From the NCBI GenBank assembly GCA_023105745.1, contig JALGQZ010000003.1, positions 40,191,185 to 40,255,184 of the forward strand: a DNA stretch of 64,000 bases, in the 5' to 3' direction. The translations under genes and the position numbers were made by a program. Positions 25,561-37,234 of the stretch are shown here, in pieces. Under the pieces are notes generated by a model that was not told the origin of the DNA, searched no databases, and saw nothing but the letters and a program-made list of their open reading frames with translations. The stretch comes from Austropuccinia psidii. Taxonomy: Eukaryota > Basidiomycota > Pucciniomycetes > Pucciniales > Sphaerophragmiaceae. Positions within the stretch are counted from its first letter, which is position 1, and every line of letters starts with the position of its first letter.

Positions 25561-27220
25561 ATTATTTTGTATTATTTTGTATTATTTTGTATTATTTTGT
25601 ATTATTTTGTATTATTTTGTATTATTTTGTATTATTTTGTATTATTTTGTATTATTTTGTATTATTTTGTATTATTTTGTATTATTTTGTATTATTTTGT
25701 ATTATTTTGTATTATTTTGTATTATTTTGTATTATTTTGTATTATTTTGTATTATTTTGTATTATTTTGTATTATTTTGTATTATTTTGTATTATTTTGT
25801 ATTATTTTGTATTATTTTGTATTATTTTGTATTATTTTGTATTATTTTGTATTATTTTGTATTATTTTGTATTATTTTGTATTATTTTGTATTATTTTGT
25901 ATTATTTTGTATTATTTTGTATTATTTTGTATTATTTTGTATTATTTTGTATTATTTTGTATTATTTTGTATTATTTTGTATTATTTTGTATTATTTTGT
26001 ATTATTTTGTATTATTTTGTATTATTTTGTATTATTTTGTATTATTTTGTATTATTTTGTATTATTTTGTATTATTTTGTATTATTTTGTATTATTTTGT
26101 ATTATTTTGTATTATTTTGTATTATTTTGTATTATTTTGTATTATTTTGTATTATTTTGTATTATTTTGTATTATTTTGTATTATTTTGTATTATTTTGT
26201 ATTATTTTGTATTATTTTGTATTATTTTGTATTATTTTGTATTATTTTGTATTATTTTGTATTATTTTGTATTATTTTGTATTATTTTGTATTATTTTGT
26301 ATTATTTTGTATTATTTTGTATTATTTTGTATTATTTTGTATTATTTTGTATTATTTTGTATTATTTTGTATTATTTTGTATTATTTTGTATTATTTTGT
26401 ATTATTTTGTATTATTTTGTATTATTTTGTATTATTTTGTATTATTTTGTATTATTTTGTATTATTTTGTATTATTTTGTATTATTTTGTATTATTTTGT
26501 ATTATTTTGTATTATTTTGTATTATTTTGTATTATTTTGTATTATTTTGTATCATTTTGTATTATTTTGTATTATTTTGTATTATTTTGTATTATTTTGT
26601 ATTATTTTGTATTATTTTGTATTATTTTGTATTATTTTGTATTATTTTGCATTATTTTGTATTATTTTGTATTATTTTATATTATTTTATATTATTTTAT
26701 ATTATTTTATATTATTTTATATTATTTTATATTATTTTATATTATTTTATATTATTTTATATTATTTTATATTATTTTATATTATTTTATATTATTTTAT
26801 ATTATTTTATATTATTTTATATTATTTTATATTATTTTATATTATTTTATATTATTTTATATTATTTTATATTATTTTATATTACTTTATATTATTTTAT
26901 ATTATTTTATATTATTTTATATTATTTTATATTATTTTATATTATTTTATATTATTTTATATTATTTTATATTATTTTATATTATTTTATATTATTTTAT
27001 ATTATTTTATATTATTTTATATTATTTTATATTATTTCATATTATTTTATATTATTTTATATTATTTTCTATTATTTTATATTATTTTATATTATTTTCT
27101 ATTATTTTCTGTTATTTTCTATTATTTTCTATTATTTTCTATTATTGTCTATCATTTCCTATTATTTTCTATTATTTTATATCAGTTTACATTCTTTCAT
27201 ATTATTTTATATGATTTTTT
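25561..27220. repeat. 10-bp satellite array, two homogeneous blocks
   Basis: Block 1 (25561-26670) is about 111 units of ATTATTTTGT with only two point variants noticed (26551-26560 and 26641-26650). Block 2 (26671-27060) is about 39 units of ATTATTTTAT with two variants (26881, 27031). From 27061 to about 27220 units become ATTATTTTCT and then increasingly diverged until they merge with unique DNA. The left edge is abrupt. The unit has no stop in any plus-strand frame, so very long artificial open frames run through it; they are not genes. Confidence 0.97.
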
Positions 27221-29355
27221 ATTCTGAAAAGCATGGAAATAAGACAGTTGTTAGTGGACATTATGTAATAATAGTCAAGAGTTGGTTATGATCTAATGAC
27301 TTCTGTTGTCACTTTATTGAAGTATAAATATATATATATTTATATTTCTAGCACACAGTAGTGGTAAAGTTCTAACAGGTTATGATTAAGTACAAAGATT
27401 AGTATAGATGCATAGTAGGAATTGCTAGTTATTGCTGTAATATGAAAATAAGTTAAGTGGAAAGGTTGTTTACCTTTGATGACTAGAACACTAATAATAC
27501 GGATACTACTACATCTATCTGAGCTACTTTTTCAACTACAAAGATACAGCCTGAATACAGAATAATGAGTTAATCTGATGGTTACAAATACTTAATCATT
27601 AGAGATGAAATAGGATGTGTTAGTGATTTGTTTACCTCCACTGTCCCTCTGTATCACCCGTAGCCAGTAGAAGAGTCTTGATCCTGATTTGAGGTTCGTA
27701 GTCGTCGGGTCGTATCAATAGTTGTGAGGATAAGTTATTGGAGAAAGTGGAAAAGAAATACAAAACTGAATGTAATAGAGAGTAGAGTCGGTTTGGAACT
27801 GGAATTTATATGCGGGAATTGATCAATCCGCAGTCGTGATGCGGATCAGTTTGATTACGTCAGTGTCGAAAGTTCTGGTAAGATCAATTATGACATCACA
27901 TTAGGGATCTGATTTCTTTATTCACATATTCTAGGTGAATGTAAATAATTAAATGGTGCTCATTCTTTTACTTAAACCAAGTCAAAACAACTTGAAGTTT
28001 CATTATCTCTTAGCGCATCCCCTTTTCTTCTACTTGAGATTTCATCATTGATATTAGTCAAACGTATGTTTTATTCTTTCTTATTTACAAGTGAAAACCA
28101 AAGAAATCTTTAATTAAGTTCTGAAAATGAATATATTTGACATAGGTCTTATTCACTAATGAACAAACTCCATACTTTTTGATTTTTCTCAATTAAAACT
28201 TATTCATTAAACATCAGTATTAACTACTCAAATGTCACTCTACTATCAAATTGGAATTTCAATAGGTGCAGTCAGTCTCATTTCAGAGAGTTGAAGTATA
28301 ACCTAGTGAAAACTACTTTGGGTTACGCAGTTACTTTTTTCTGAAAGCATATTGTGTTGTTACTTCTCATGGATAGGCAGCTTCGTTGCCTATTACCAGG
28401 CCTCCTAGTAGCACTATAAAAATGTCACTTCCTTAACATTTTACGTTGTATATGCAAACGGCTTTTCCACAAGTACCCAAAATGATATTCCTTATGGAAA
28501 AGAACTTTTCCGTAGGCAGAACATCTGGTATTACTTATAGAAAAGCTATTGAAATCTTGTGGTGATCTGTGTCAAAACAAAAATTGGTTTCTTTTCTTTA
28601 TGGTTTAGTAGGGGGATTCTTTTCGGAAAACGCAATAACGTCATTACTTCAAGTGTAAAACACTGACATGTTTTTCAGAAGATAAAGAAATGAAGCAGCT
28701 ATTCGCAAACGTCATCTGGTTTACCGCCATGAACTGAATGTTCGATCAGCTCAAAATTCTGTCCGCGTTCATAGTTTTTAAATGAAGTCCCTAGTTAATT
28801 GGCTCTTTAGCATCCTGAGGATACTTGATTAACAGGCAGTTGAATTACGCAATAATACACAAAAAACCCCAATATAACTGGGGTAACATTATGATATCTA
28901 CACCTTTAGTACTAGACATTTACTGCGACCAGGCAGTGCCGATAATAAGAACTTCGGTTTGTTGTCATAATTTTGAAGAGCCGCTTTTTTCAGAGAGCCT
29001 GCTGCTATGCTGGCAAAATGCAAAGGGCAAGTATATTTACCCAATTTTCTATTCTGCTCTTTTTCCTCTGTCGCGGTATGTAGTCGGCTCTTGAGTGTGT
29101 TTCAATCAATGAGAAAATTTCAAACGACGCGTCATGAGTAAGAATGAAGCGAGCTATGTATTAAGATAGAATAAAACCATTATCTTAAGGCAAGGATTTA
29201 AACTTGCTTCACGTTTTTTTAAGAATAGATGCGATCGGTTTTCTCGTCAAATAAATATAGTCAGTTATTTTTTTTTTGGAAATAAATCTGAAATTGACTA
29301 GTTTTCTGTTGGGGGTACCAGGGTTATAGTGTGCCAAATGTTTAAGTTGGAATAT
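27221..29355. other. Unassigned region of moderate GC, possible minus-strand promoter or LTR piece
   Basis: Less AT-rich than the surrounding repeats, but no protein could be recognised. On the minus strand a TATAAA-like GCATATAAATTCC lies at about 27802-27814. Just upstream of it (minus sense) is a 7-bp hairpin, ATCCGCA against TGCGGAT, at about 27826-27846. The stretch from there to about 27640 looks like an LTR U3/R/U5 or a promoter with leader, but no LTR ends were found. An 89-codon frame at 28825-29094 has no recognisable features. Confidence 0.35.
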
Positions 29356-31770
29356 CTACGACCTGACTTTTGCATCATGAAACTCTTCGGCGTGACTGGA
29401 CTTTTCTAAATCGATCACTTGAAGACCCGCTACATTTTTCAACGATGAAAGAATTCGTGCAGGTTTTTTTACCTTTTTCGGCTTCAAATGGGCTTGAACG
29501 TTTGAGGATTTCTGTAGGGTTTTTTCGAGCTGACGCCATCCCACGAAAATCACGGCAGTCGCCAACAGGGCTATGACACCTGTCACGATTGCAAAGACCC
29601 AGTCTTCTTCTTCGACATCGGACTTCAGGTTCATTCCAAAGATACCTTTGTGTTCAAATTTAAAAGAGCATTTCAAAGGTCAAAAACAAGTCGAGCCGAA
29701 TACTTACTTTATCAGAGTAGGATTAAAGATTATTGATTATGGCTGGAGCTTGCAAATTTTACAAACCTGTGATCAAAGCTCCTACCCCCAATCCCACGGA
29801 AGCAATTGCAAGTTTCAAATCCAGCGAAACAAAGAAAACTTGATTAGAGCTGATTGTCAAGGCTACCAGCTCTTCGGTGACTCGTATGTGCATCTTCCAA
29901 GTTGGTGAGGGTTCGGGGAATGTGTATTTAGAAAACGGAACAATAGCTGTCAGCGAGTCCCACATCTCAGCTCCCGAAAGAGTGCAAGTTGAAAAATCTA
30001 GTTAAAAAAAATTAGTACAAGTATGATTTTCCCCTAATGTTTGATATTGAATCAATTAAGGAAACGAGAGTGAACAATTGCCGTTCCCATGAAAAAGGCG
30101 ATGGGAGGCGATTTCGATATGTCGTTGGACCCAAAAAGGTTGAATGAATTAGTTAAAGTAGTTAAAAATCTAACGGCAAATTCCATCAAAATACCTCTTC
30201 TATAAAACGTTCAAGGGAATACGCTTCAAGCAACCTTTCGAGGGTCTCCTGTTCCATTACTTCGGCTGTTTGATTGGCCACATCCCCCTCCAATAGGTTA
30301 TGAGTTTTCCTGTTAAGCAGCGCAGAGCGTGCTGCACATGTTTTCCGATAAATTGTTATTTAGGCTAGCGCATGCGTTTGATTGTCATAAAAACTTGGCA
30401 CTGACATTTATGAGCTATTAGGTCGAAGCTGTTTTGTATATTGGAACATTTTCCTATAAAGGACTTTAACTGATAGGTATGCAAGAGGAGTTGCTTCAAG
30501 GGTTTAGTTCCTAAAAATTGGGAGAAGCAAGTAAAAGCTCAGGCGCGTAAAGGCACTAATTATGAAGGGCTGCGACTCAACGAATTCGTTGCTGAAGTTC
30601 ACGTAAGATGGTGAGAATAGAACTCCTCAAGTACTTGAGCTCTTCCTCCAAGGAAACTAAGAGACTTTCCAAAAAGCTCCCTAGCGCTCTTGGGGACATA
30701 AATAAGAAATGTTAAAGTATGACCAAATTATGTTAATTTTTTTCCACTCTTGCGCTTAAAATTTTTGGGCTCTCAAAAGCTTACATCAATGTGAATGAGC
30801 CTGTATCGAAGTGCAGATAGTATGGAGGCCTCATCCAGCTTTCTTGCACCGGGCTTCGAATATTGGTAAGCCGTTCGATAAATACTGATTTGAACTCGGT
30901 GGGATCAACAACGAAGGAATCATGCGTTATGTTTGGAGCTGTTGAATTCCCTTGAGCTTCGTAGCATGAAGGCTGGCCATCAAATATAATCATCGAGTCA
31001 GGAGTGATTACGGCTCGGAAACGCGACATGTTTAGCTGCGAAGACGTATGGATAGTCCCTGTCAAGTTTTCTCATCAACTCCTCAGCTGTGGTAAAAAAC
31101 GGGTCCTCACAAAGAGATTTCTGCCTTTAGCCGTGATAGATGGGGCATACAAATCCGAATCAATGCTTCGCATATCCCGTACCTGCAAGAGAACTCTCAA
31201 GTAAATCCGAGTACATCTTACTGCTGCCCGACAATAAGCTCAATACTGCCCACGTACTTGTAGCCCTTTTTCATAACAAAATTGTTCACGTGTCATTGCA
31301 TGTCCGCCGGTAGCCACACCTTCCGAAGTAATAAGCAAATAAGTTTTCAAGCTATGTCGCTTGCAGTTCAAAGTGTAGAATGACCTAAGGCATTTTAGTA
31401 AAAAGTGAGAAAACTCACCTCGCGAGTTAATTTCAGTGAAGAGAACTGAGACTTGAAAAGGCCGGGGCCTCTGAAGTGCTAATGCCTCAAAGTTGAGGTT
31501 ACCATCTAGCAACGATTGAGAAGAAAAGTTGTAAATGAAGCTGGGCCGTCTTTTTGTGTTGAAAGTATTGAAGAAAGAAAAGGATTCCGTTGCTACAACA
31601 CAAATAGTACGTGTTATTCATGGTATATCAGGCAGTTAGTCGATTTTGATGCAAAAGCTCAGCTGAGCACACTGACCAACGGAATCATCAGTTGGCCAAG
31701 CAGGTCTTGCCAAAGTGTTATGATGAGGGTTTAATGTCGAATGCCGTTGCGGAAGTGCGAATGAGCCCAT
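29356..31770 (-). CDS. MRS2: Mrs2-type magnesium transporter (CorA superfamily), many exons
   Basis: Mg2+ channel of the mitochondrial inner membrane in yeast relatives. In-phase minus exons: ...-31419, 31319-31258, 31182-31111, 31035-30785, 30688-30582, 30510 to 30448 or 30406, 30331-30195, an exon ending 29767, and 29645-29356; the resolved introns are 71-121 bp. Family blocks are YEKGLQVRDMRSID near the N-terminus, RAVITPDSMIIFD, and helical ELKYLRSSILTILRELQQRI. Next come TLERLLEAY, then membrane segment 1 (KLAIASVGLGVGALIT) ending in the signature GIFGMN, an acidic loop DVEEED, and membrane segment 2 (VFAIVTGVIALLATAVIF). A Lys-rich tail ends at TAG 29356-29358. Two parts are unresolved: the exon structure between 30194 and about 29970, and the N-terminus. 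A candidate first ATG is at 31770-31768 with a targeting-like sequence. No disabling change is seen. Confidence 0.88.
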
Positions 31771-32065
31771 TGATCAGAACCTTACAATTGGCTTCGTTTA
31801 GCTTGGCCAAAACTTTGACGAATGTTTGAAAACTCTGACAACTCGAGAAGTAGTCTACCTCAAACTAAAGCAGATGCCAACATTTGAGAAAACTTTTCCT
31901 TACAAAACCAGTTTGCAAGTGGTCGTCACAAAAGCTCATCGATAGGGGAAACAATAGCAACATGATCTTTGGGGGTAGGGTGAAACTGGCTTCCCTCTAA
32001 AAGCTGGTTATAACTGGCATGAGGATAGTGATCGCTCACCAAATATTCCATATAATCTTACCCAG

Positions 32066-32218
32066 GCGAGTAGGACTCGACTCAATGGTCTCGTCACGGG
32101 TATCCCTGGTGGCCAGCCTGCCGCGGCGGTTATGCCTGATCGCACCTGCTCCATCCAGCTGACGGGCTGTAACTACAAGAACGCCGACATAGGAGACACC
32201 GCCATTGGGCTGTTGTGA
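32066..32218 (+). CDS. Possible orphan terminal exon, GC-rich, unknown protein
   Basis: An acceptor-like CTTACCCAG is followed by 50 open codons and TGA at 32216-32218. The encoded peptide (containing TGIPGGQPAAAVMPDRTC and GCNYKNADIGDTAIGLL) looks like real protein. Its GC content is far above that of everything around it. No upstream exon on the plus strand was recognised between the Mrs2-type gene and this point. It may be the last exon of a small or broken gene, or a transposed fragment. I do not recognise the family. Confidence 0.3.
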   Translation, partial: ASRTRLNGLVTGIPGGQPAAAVMPDRTCSIQLTGCNYKNADIGDTAIGLL

Positions 32219-32849
32219 GTCCTCGTATCAAGAGATTAGGCACTTGAACTCGGCATTTTTCTTGGCACTACTTGATCCTTTAAGATTGATCATAGATCAC
32301 ATAGACGCTTGACTTTTGAGGGTGATGGTCAGCTTTTGTTTCAAGTCATATGAGAAATCTTTATGAGGGCAACATAGGTAGGTGTCTTAGCCTGAAGTTG
32401 CCACCAGTGAACATGAACCTGAGAATAAGAGTGAAATAAAAGCAAAGGATGAGGAATAGAGGGACTAGATACAAGGAAGTCATGTCATGCACAAGGCTCC
32501 TCTATTCCTAGCAGTGGTGAAGGGGAGTTGAGAGAGATTTCCATATGTTTTCATGATGGTGATCAATAAACAGTGCCCTACAACAAAGCTTTGAACACTT
32601 CTTTTGCATCAAACACAGTCTTTGTCTCACATTTTCCTTCCATTTTCTGTTTTGGTCAATTTTGTTTGTCTTATGTTTTTGTCCCTCACTTCTGGTTATG
32701 GTTATACAATATGTGAAATCTTGTATTAATTTTGTAATGCTACATGTATTTATGATGAAAAAGATATATAAAAAAAGACAAGCCTACCATCATTTGAATC
32801 CTTTCCGGTAAGGACACAAGCAAGGATACTGAGTGATCAAACATTAAGG
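32219..32849. other. Spacer, no gene seen
   Basis: AT-rich spacer between the orphan exon and the transposase remnant. It may include one end of the DNA transposon, but no inverted terminal repeat was identified. Confidence 0.5.
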
Positions 32850-33790
32850 TGTCTTAAGCAAAATAGATGGCAGCTGCAAGCTCATCCATCATTTTGGGAG
32901 TGAAGAAATCGGCAATTAATCATAAGCTCTCAGCTGGGTTGAGGTCATGGGAGTTTGGAGGCCAAACCAGTTTGTCCATGTCATGAGTGTCTCACAATTC
33001 TTGGCTGGAAAGTCCTGGATGAATTGATATTTCATATTCCGTTAATGTCAAGTATTTATTAGTGTTAGCCACCCCACCTCAACAAGTTCCTCAATTAATG
33101 AAGGGTAATGAACATGACCAGTAAATATTTTCAATGAAATTAACTTCCAATAATTTCTCAGGTGGAATTAAAATCAGTCTTGATTGTATCAGTCCACAAA
33201 GACACCCCTATACCATCATTGTTAAAAAACCTGATTTATGATTTACTACCCTTGATTTGATGTTATGTTTTCCCTCTGAGGTTTTTTTATACTTGCCTTT
33301 GAGAAAATGGCACTATTTACCTATTTAAAATGGCAAATTTTGAGCTCAAAATACTCAGGGCCTTGCCTTGAATATGCAGCATTACCTAGCACAAATAATG
33401 ACTCATCAGTCCAAACCACTTGTGACCAATTGGCCAGAGTGCAATAGATGCAGGTTCATGAAAAGCTCACTTGAAATTGTATTTATTGAGGATTGAGGTA
33501 AAGTTTTTCAATTGAAATACAACATCATTTAGCTATTTCATGAGCTATCTTCTAAATGGTGTTGAATGAAAAATCACAATTATGCACTTATGGATGGAGA
33601 CAAGGGTCTCACATTGGTATTTTTGACCAACATGGGACAGTATTTCAAGCTAATGGTCAGTTAATTTTTGAAGTTGGTTATGTATAGGTAATTTTATCCA
33701 AAAGGCATGACTATTAAGGCTGATGGATTGTGTTTTGAGCTATCATTGGTGGTGTGGTAACTCCTCTGAATGTGGTATGAATGGGGAAGG
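32850..33790 (-). pseudogene. Tc1/mariner-type DDE transposase, dead
   Basis: Reading the minus strand across several frames gives the family blocks in order. First is an N-terminal helix-turn-helix-like part (about 33790-33480, many stops). Then come WSQVVWTDESLFVLGN with the first catalytic Asp (about 33403), VWGCLCGLIQS and IPPEKLLEVNFIENIY (about 33215-33100), QDFPAKNCETL with the second Asp (about 33010), and WPPNSHDLNPAES with the final Glu (about 32940). Stops and frameshifts separate the blocks, so it cannot make enzyme. Flanking inverted repeats and a TA duplication were not found. Confidence 0.75.
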
Positions 33791-34420
33791 AACTGGAAGG
33801 GGAAATTACAAGAAAACAGCTTTTGATTTTTGTTTGAACTTGGAACACTTGCTCTGCATCTGTGCTAAAATAATCTAGACTACCTTTCCTACTATGCTAA
33901 TTTATATTGATTGAGATTAAAATCTAATTGATTTATTAAACACTACCTTTTCAGAACATATTACTCAACAAAATCTTGTTAGAATTTAATTTGATTAAAG
34001 AAATAATTAGTAAAAGACTCAACAAATAAACACTTTTTCAAGCTTTGGGAAGGCTGATTGGATTCCACCAAATGATCATCCAACATTAAGCACTATAATG
34101 ATAGAAAAAGGAAAAAATGCTTGTAATACAAAAATAATACTGAAAATATTGCCTCTTTGGATAATTATTAATTGAATAGGGAAAAAATATAACAAGACTA
34201 TACAGTTATATAAAATGGCAGCTTGAATATTATAATATACAAAGATGGAGCTTTGCTTTGTTATGGATGGGCCAACAACCAAAAAATAGACAATAATTAT
34301 CAGGTTGAGTCTATGATGAAACTATAAAATAATAGCTACAAGCTTGAAATGTGACTGTGAAATATATGAAAAGTATATAAAATAGTAATTAAAAGATGTG
34401 GGGCTTTAACATTGGGTTAA
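33791..34420. other. AT-rich spacer before element B-2
   Basis: No gene recognised. The last five bases, GTTAA (34416-34420), flank the B-2 LTR and would be one copy of its target duplication; the partner is lost with the missing 5' end of B-2. Confidence 0.5.
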
Positions 34421-35147
34421 TGTCACAGGGGCCCTTCTAAATGAAGAGGGCCTGGCACTAAGTGAACAGACTTACTTATGGAGGGCTCAGAATAAATACT
34501 CAATTGATAAGAGTAATGAGATAAGAGAAATAAACTCCTAGTCATAAAATACTAAGCACTAAAAGATATGAGAGAAAACAAAAGCAACAATTAAGAGCCA
34601 ACCACAAATAATCCTGTACCACTGTTTCAACCTGTTCAGAAAGGAGAAAAGGATTAATAAAGGATATGGCCACCAGGACTCTACTGAACAGGTGATGGAA
34701 GGCAAAGACTAACTTACTAATTAATAAAATAATACTTCTTAATGAGAAATAAAATAATATTAAATAATAAATCCCATATTTTAATTAACTGGGGGAAAAA
34801 CCCCCAGGTGGGTGAAAGGGGGCTGGTATATGTATAAAAAATGTGCCAGCCTGGAGTTTGAGTGTTGAGAAACCATGATTGTATGATTTCAGAACCTGTA
34901 TTTGAGATGTGAAACTGTATTGGTGTATACAATACAGTTATTTGAATCAATACAGGTGTTTGCACCTGTATTGAGGGAAGGCCTGTATTTGGTGAATCCT
35001 GTATTTGGGTTTTGCCTGTATTGAGCTATATTGAGGTTTGAAAGTGTATTTGGTGAATCTTCCATGAAACCCCTTGCTGATTAGGTGTTGGAAGATTTTC
35101 CATTAGTAATGAATAGTAATGCCCTACCTGTCTCCATGGACATGACA
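34421..35147 (-). repeat. B-2 3' LTR
   Basis: 727 bp. The plus strand begins TGTCACAGGGGC and ends CATGACA, so the ends are near-inverted TGTCA/TGACA. The start matches the B-1 LTRs, but it is less than half their length, so it is a diverged or internally deleted version. The minus-strand polypurine tract adjoins 35148. Confidence 0.85.
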
Positions 35148-36176
35148 TTATCCCCCTCTTGAAAGTGTGAGCTCTGAGCACCATAAGATTAAGTGAATCT
35201 TGATGAGGTCAATTGAACTTTTTTCCCCTCAATTACCCAATTTTCATCCCTCATAACTTTTCTTCATCAATCATAATCTCAAAATCCTTCATCTTCACAA
35301 CTTGTAGGTCCTTCTTTCTTTACTTGATTCTGATTCCTCCTCCCTTCTTTGAAAATTTTCTCTTCATTTCTTCTGATCTTCTATTTTTCTTGATCTTCTT
35401 CTTATTGCAGTGCTCTTCACCCAATTTTTCTTGAGTACTCATGGCTCATGATAAATGGTGATTCAGTTTTATATCCTAAGAACTTACTGTCATGGCATCA
35501 AATTGGCTTTTTTCTTGCTTTTGGGTCCTTGCAGGATCAATTGAAATTTTTCCCCAATTGTTGTTTTCTGTTTTTTCTTTGGCTGATTTGGCCAAGACAA
35601 ATGCAAGGTATTGAAGAATTTGATGATTTCTTGATGGAAATGACTGTTTTGGCAGTTTTTCTTGATTTTGAAGAAGTAATAGCCAGAAGTGCACACAATA
35701 CGCAAATATGCCAATATGACTGAAATGGCATATCTTGATGATTTTTTTGATGAAATGAAGTTTTTGGACCTGAATTAGTCAGAAATGCGCAAAATGTGAA
35801 AATGCACCAATTGGAGTATTTTGTTTGGGTTTTTGATGTTTGAAGGCTTTTCACATAATTTGAAGATGATTTGATGGATTTATGTGCCAAATGCGCAAAT
35901 GACTTAAAATGGACAATTTGGCCAATGAAACAGCTTTTGATGATGATTTATTCTATTTTTCTTGGGCTTCAATTTGTTTTTGAAGCTCAAATTTCCATAT
36001 TTGACTTGCTGACTTGGATTTTTTCCATGATTTGCTTAGTCTTGGCTTTTAATCTTGACTTGAAGATGAGTTCAAAGCTGACTTCCATTTGTGACTCTGA
36101 TCACTCTGATTCCCCACCTTCTGTAATTTATGGTGCTGGTGTCTTCAATAGCTTGAGGGAGCTTTCTGAAGAGAGT
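35148..36176. other. B-2 region between antisense gene and 3' LTR
   Basis: AT-rich, with T-rich runs on the plus strand. It should hold the promoter and 5' untranslated region of the antisense gene. The long plus frame from 35871 is mostly hydrophobic low-complexity sequence and is not in the frame that carries the cysteine cluster. Confidence 0.5.
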
Positions 36177-37234
36177 ATGCCCCTACAGAGATTTGGGACA
36201 TTGATAAAACCTATAATGGTTTTAAATCTGTTAGAGTTATTGAACCACCCTGCATCAATTGTTGGAAGAAGGGGGTTCCTTGTGTTGAATCTGCTATTGC
36301 TAGGTCCACCAGGTGCCAATTCTATAACCTTGGGAAAAGAAATTGCTCTCAGGCCAACCATAATTTCTCAGAAAATCCCAGAAGATTATGGAGCAGCATC
36401 AAGAAGGGTGGAAGATTTGGGCTAGAAGCTCCTGTTTATGAATCTCCAACTTCTGATGCCAACTTTGGCCACTCCAATTGTGAGTTAAATGATCAAGGAA
36501 TCGCTGAGCTACTGACTTTGGTGATTTTCTTTTCTTCTGCTTCAGTGACTGGATCCAGAATGAGAGGTGTCCAACAATGGACTAATACCAGCAGTTCTCG
36601 GGCCAACACTTGAGGACCCATTCACCCCCAAGGCAACCCCATTGGAGTAGCCCCAGAAGTTCCTATTTTGGTCACCAGAAAGGATGGAAGACTTGGAAAA
36701 TTGAAGAGAAATTTGGTGGTTCAAGATGAAAATGATACTGATTCTGAATGAAGTGATGAGCTTGATGGAAAAGAACTTGAAATGAATACCCCTATTGAAA
36801 AAAGAAGAATCTAATCCACTTCACTATCCCCAGTACAAGCCAGTACCACCACCAATGAAGTGATCAGGCCTCCCCAACCACCTCAACCTCCAATTAGATC
36901 CCCAACCAGGCCATCCACACTTGCCTCCACCTCCACCAATATTCAACCACCTGTGGCAAGTACTTCTAGAGACCCAATGTCTTCAGAATCTGAATCAATC
37001 TTTGACAAGCGTTGCCACTGGAATATCACTGGAACCTTCACTGATCAGAAGAAGGTAAATAAGAAGGTGGTCACCTCCCTATTTGCCAAAGTTGATGCTT
37101 TGACTGAGGTGTTTGTTGATAAGGCTATGAAGAGTGCTATTCCAGGTGAACCCACTATTGCTTTGGCCAAGGAGGAAGTTGCTTATGAAGATGCCTTGGT
37201 TGTTAAGCTTAGAGAATCCTTGAAGAAATTTTGA
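36177..37234 (+). pseudogene. B-2 antisense gene: Zn2Cys6-like cluster protein, broken
   Basis: It lies on the strand opposite to B-2 gag-pol. After a candidate ATG (36177) and a frameshift near 36200, exon 1 reads YNGFKSVRVIEPPCINCWKK and on through a cluster spaced C-X2-C-X6-C-X10-C-X2-Y-X6-C. This is a fungal Zn2Cys6-type spacing with the fifth Cys changed to Tyr. A 66-bp intron (36480-36545, GTGAGT...TTCAG) interrupts a Leu codon in phase 1. Exon 2 encodes TGSRMRGVQQWTNT, a SDELDGKE acidic stretch, a Pro/Ser-rich linker, and a C-terminal helical domain (about 37005-37231) starting KRCHWNITG. In-frame stops in exon 2 are TGA (about 36611), TGA (about 36749) and TAA (about 36812), all explicable by single C-to-T changes. 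It is homologous along its length to the B-4 copy. The function is unknown; DNA binding is inferred from the cysteine spacing only. Confidence 0.75.
36480..36545 (+). other. Intron of the B-2 antisense gene
   Basis: The donor GTGAGT and acceptor CTTCTGCTTCAG are both consensus-like. Removing it joins a T to TG to make a Leu codon, and the flanking protein then matches the B-4 copy on both sides. Confidence 0.75.

Noticed and set aside
22743..27220. CRISPR-like arrays
   Set aside because: The repeats are uninterrupted tandem arrays with no spacers, in a eukaryotic genome.
25479..27291. Three overlapping plus-strand open frames of 545-582 codons (Tyr/Phe/Ile/Leu repeat)
   Set aside because: They are produced by a 10-bp repeat without plus-strand stops. 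The same peptide appears in all three frames, so it reflects the satellite and not a protein.
27640..27860. Copia-type LTR and primer-binding site on the minus strand
   Set aside because: A TATA-like box and leader-like sequence are present, but no LTR ends, target duplication or Copia protein were found nearby, so it is described only as an unassigned region.
35537..35890. Minus-strand frames of 70-117 codons in the B-2 3' region
   Set aside because: They are low-complexity Ser/Lys/Phe-rich frames with no match to B-1 or B-4 and no domain; chance frames.
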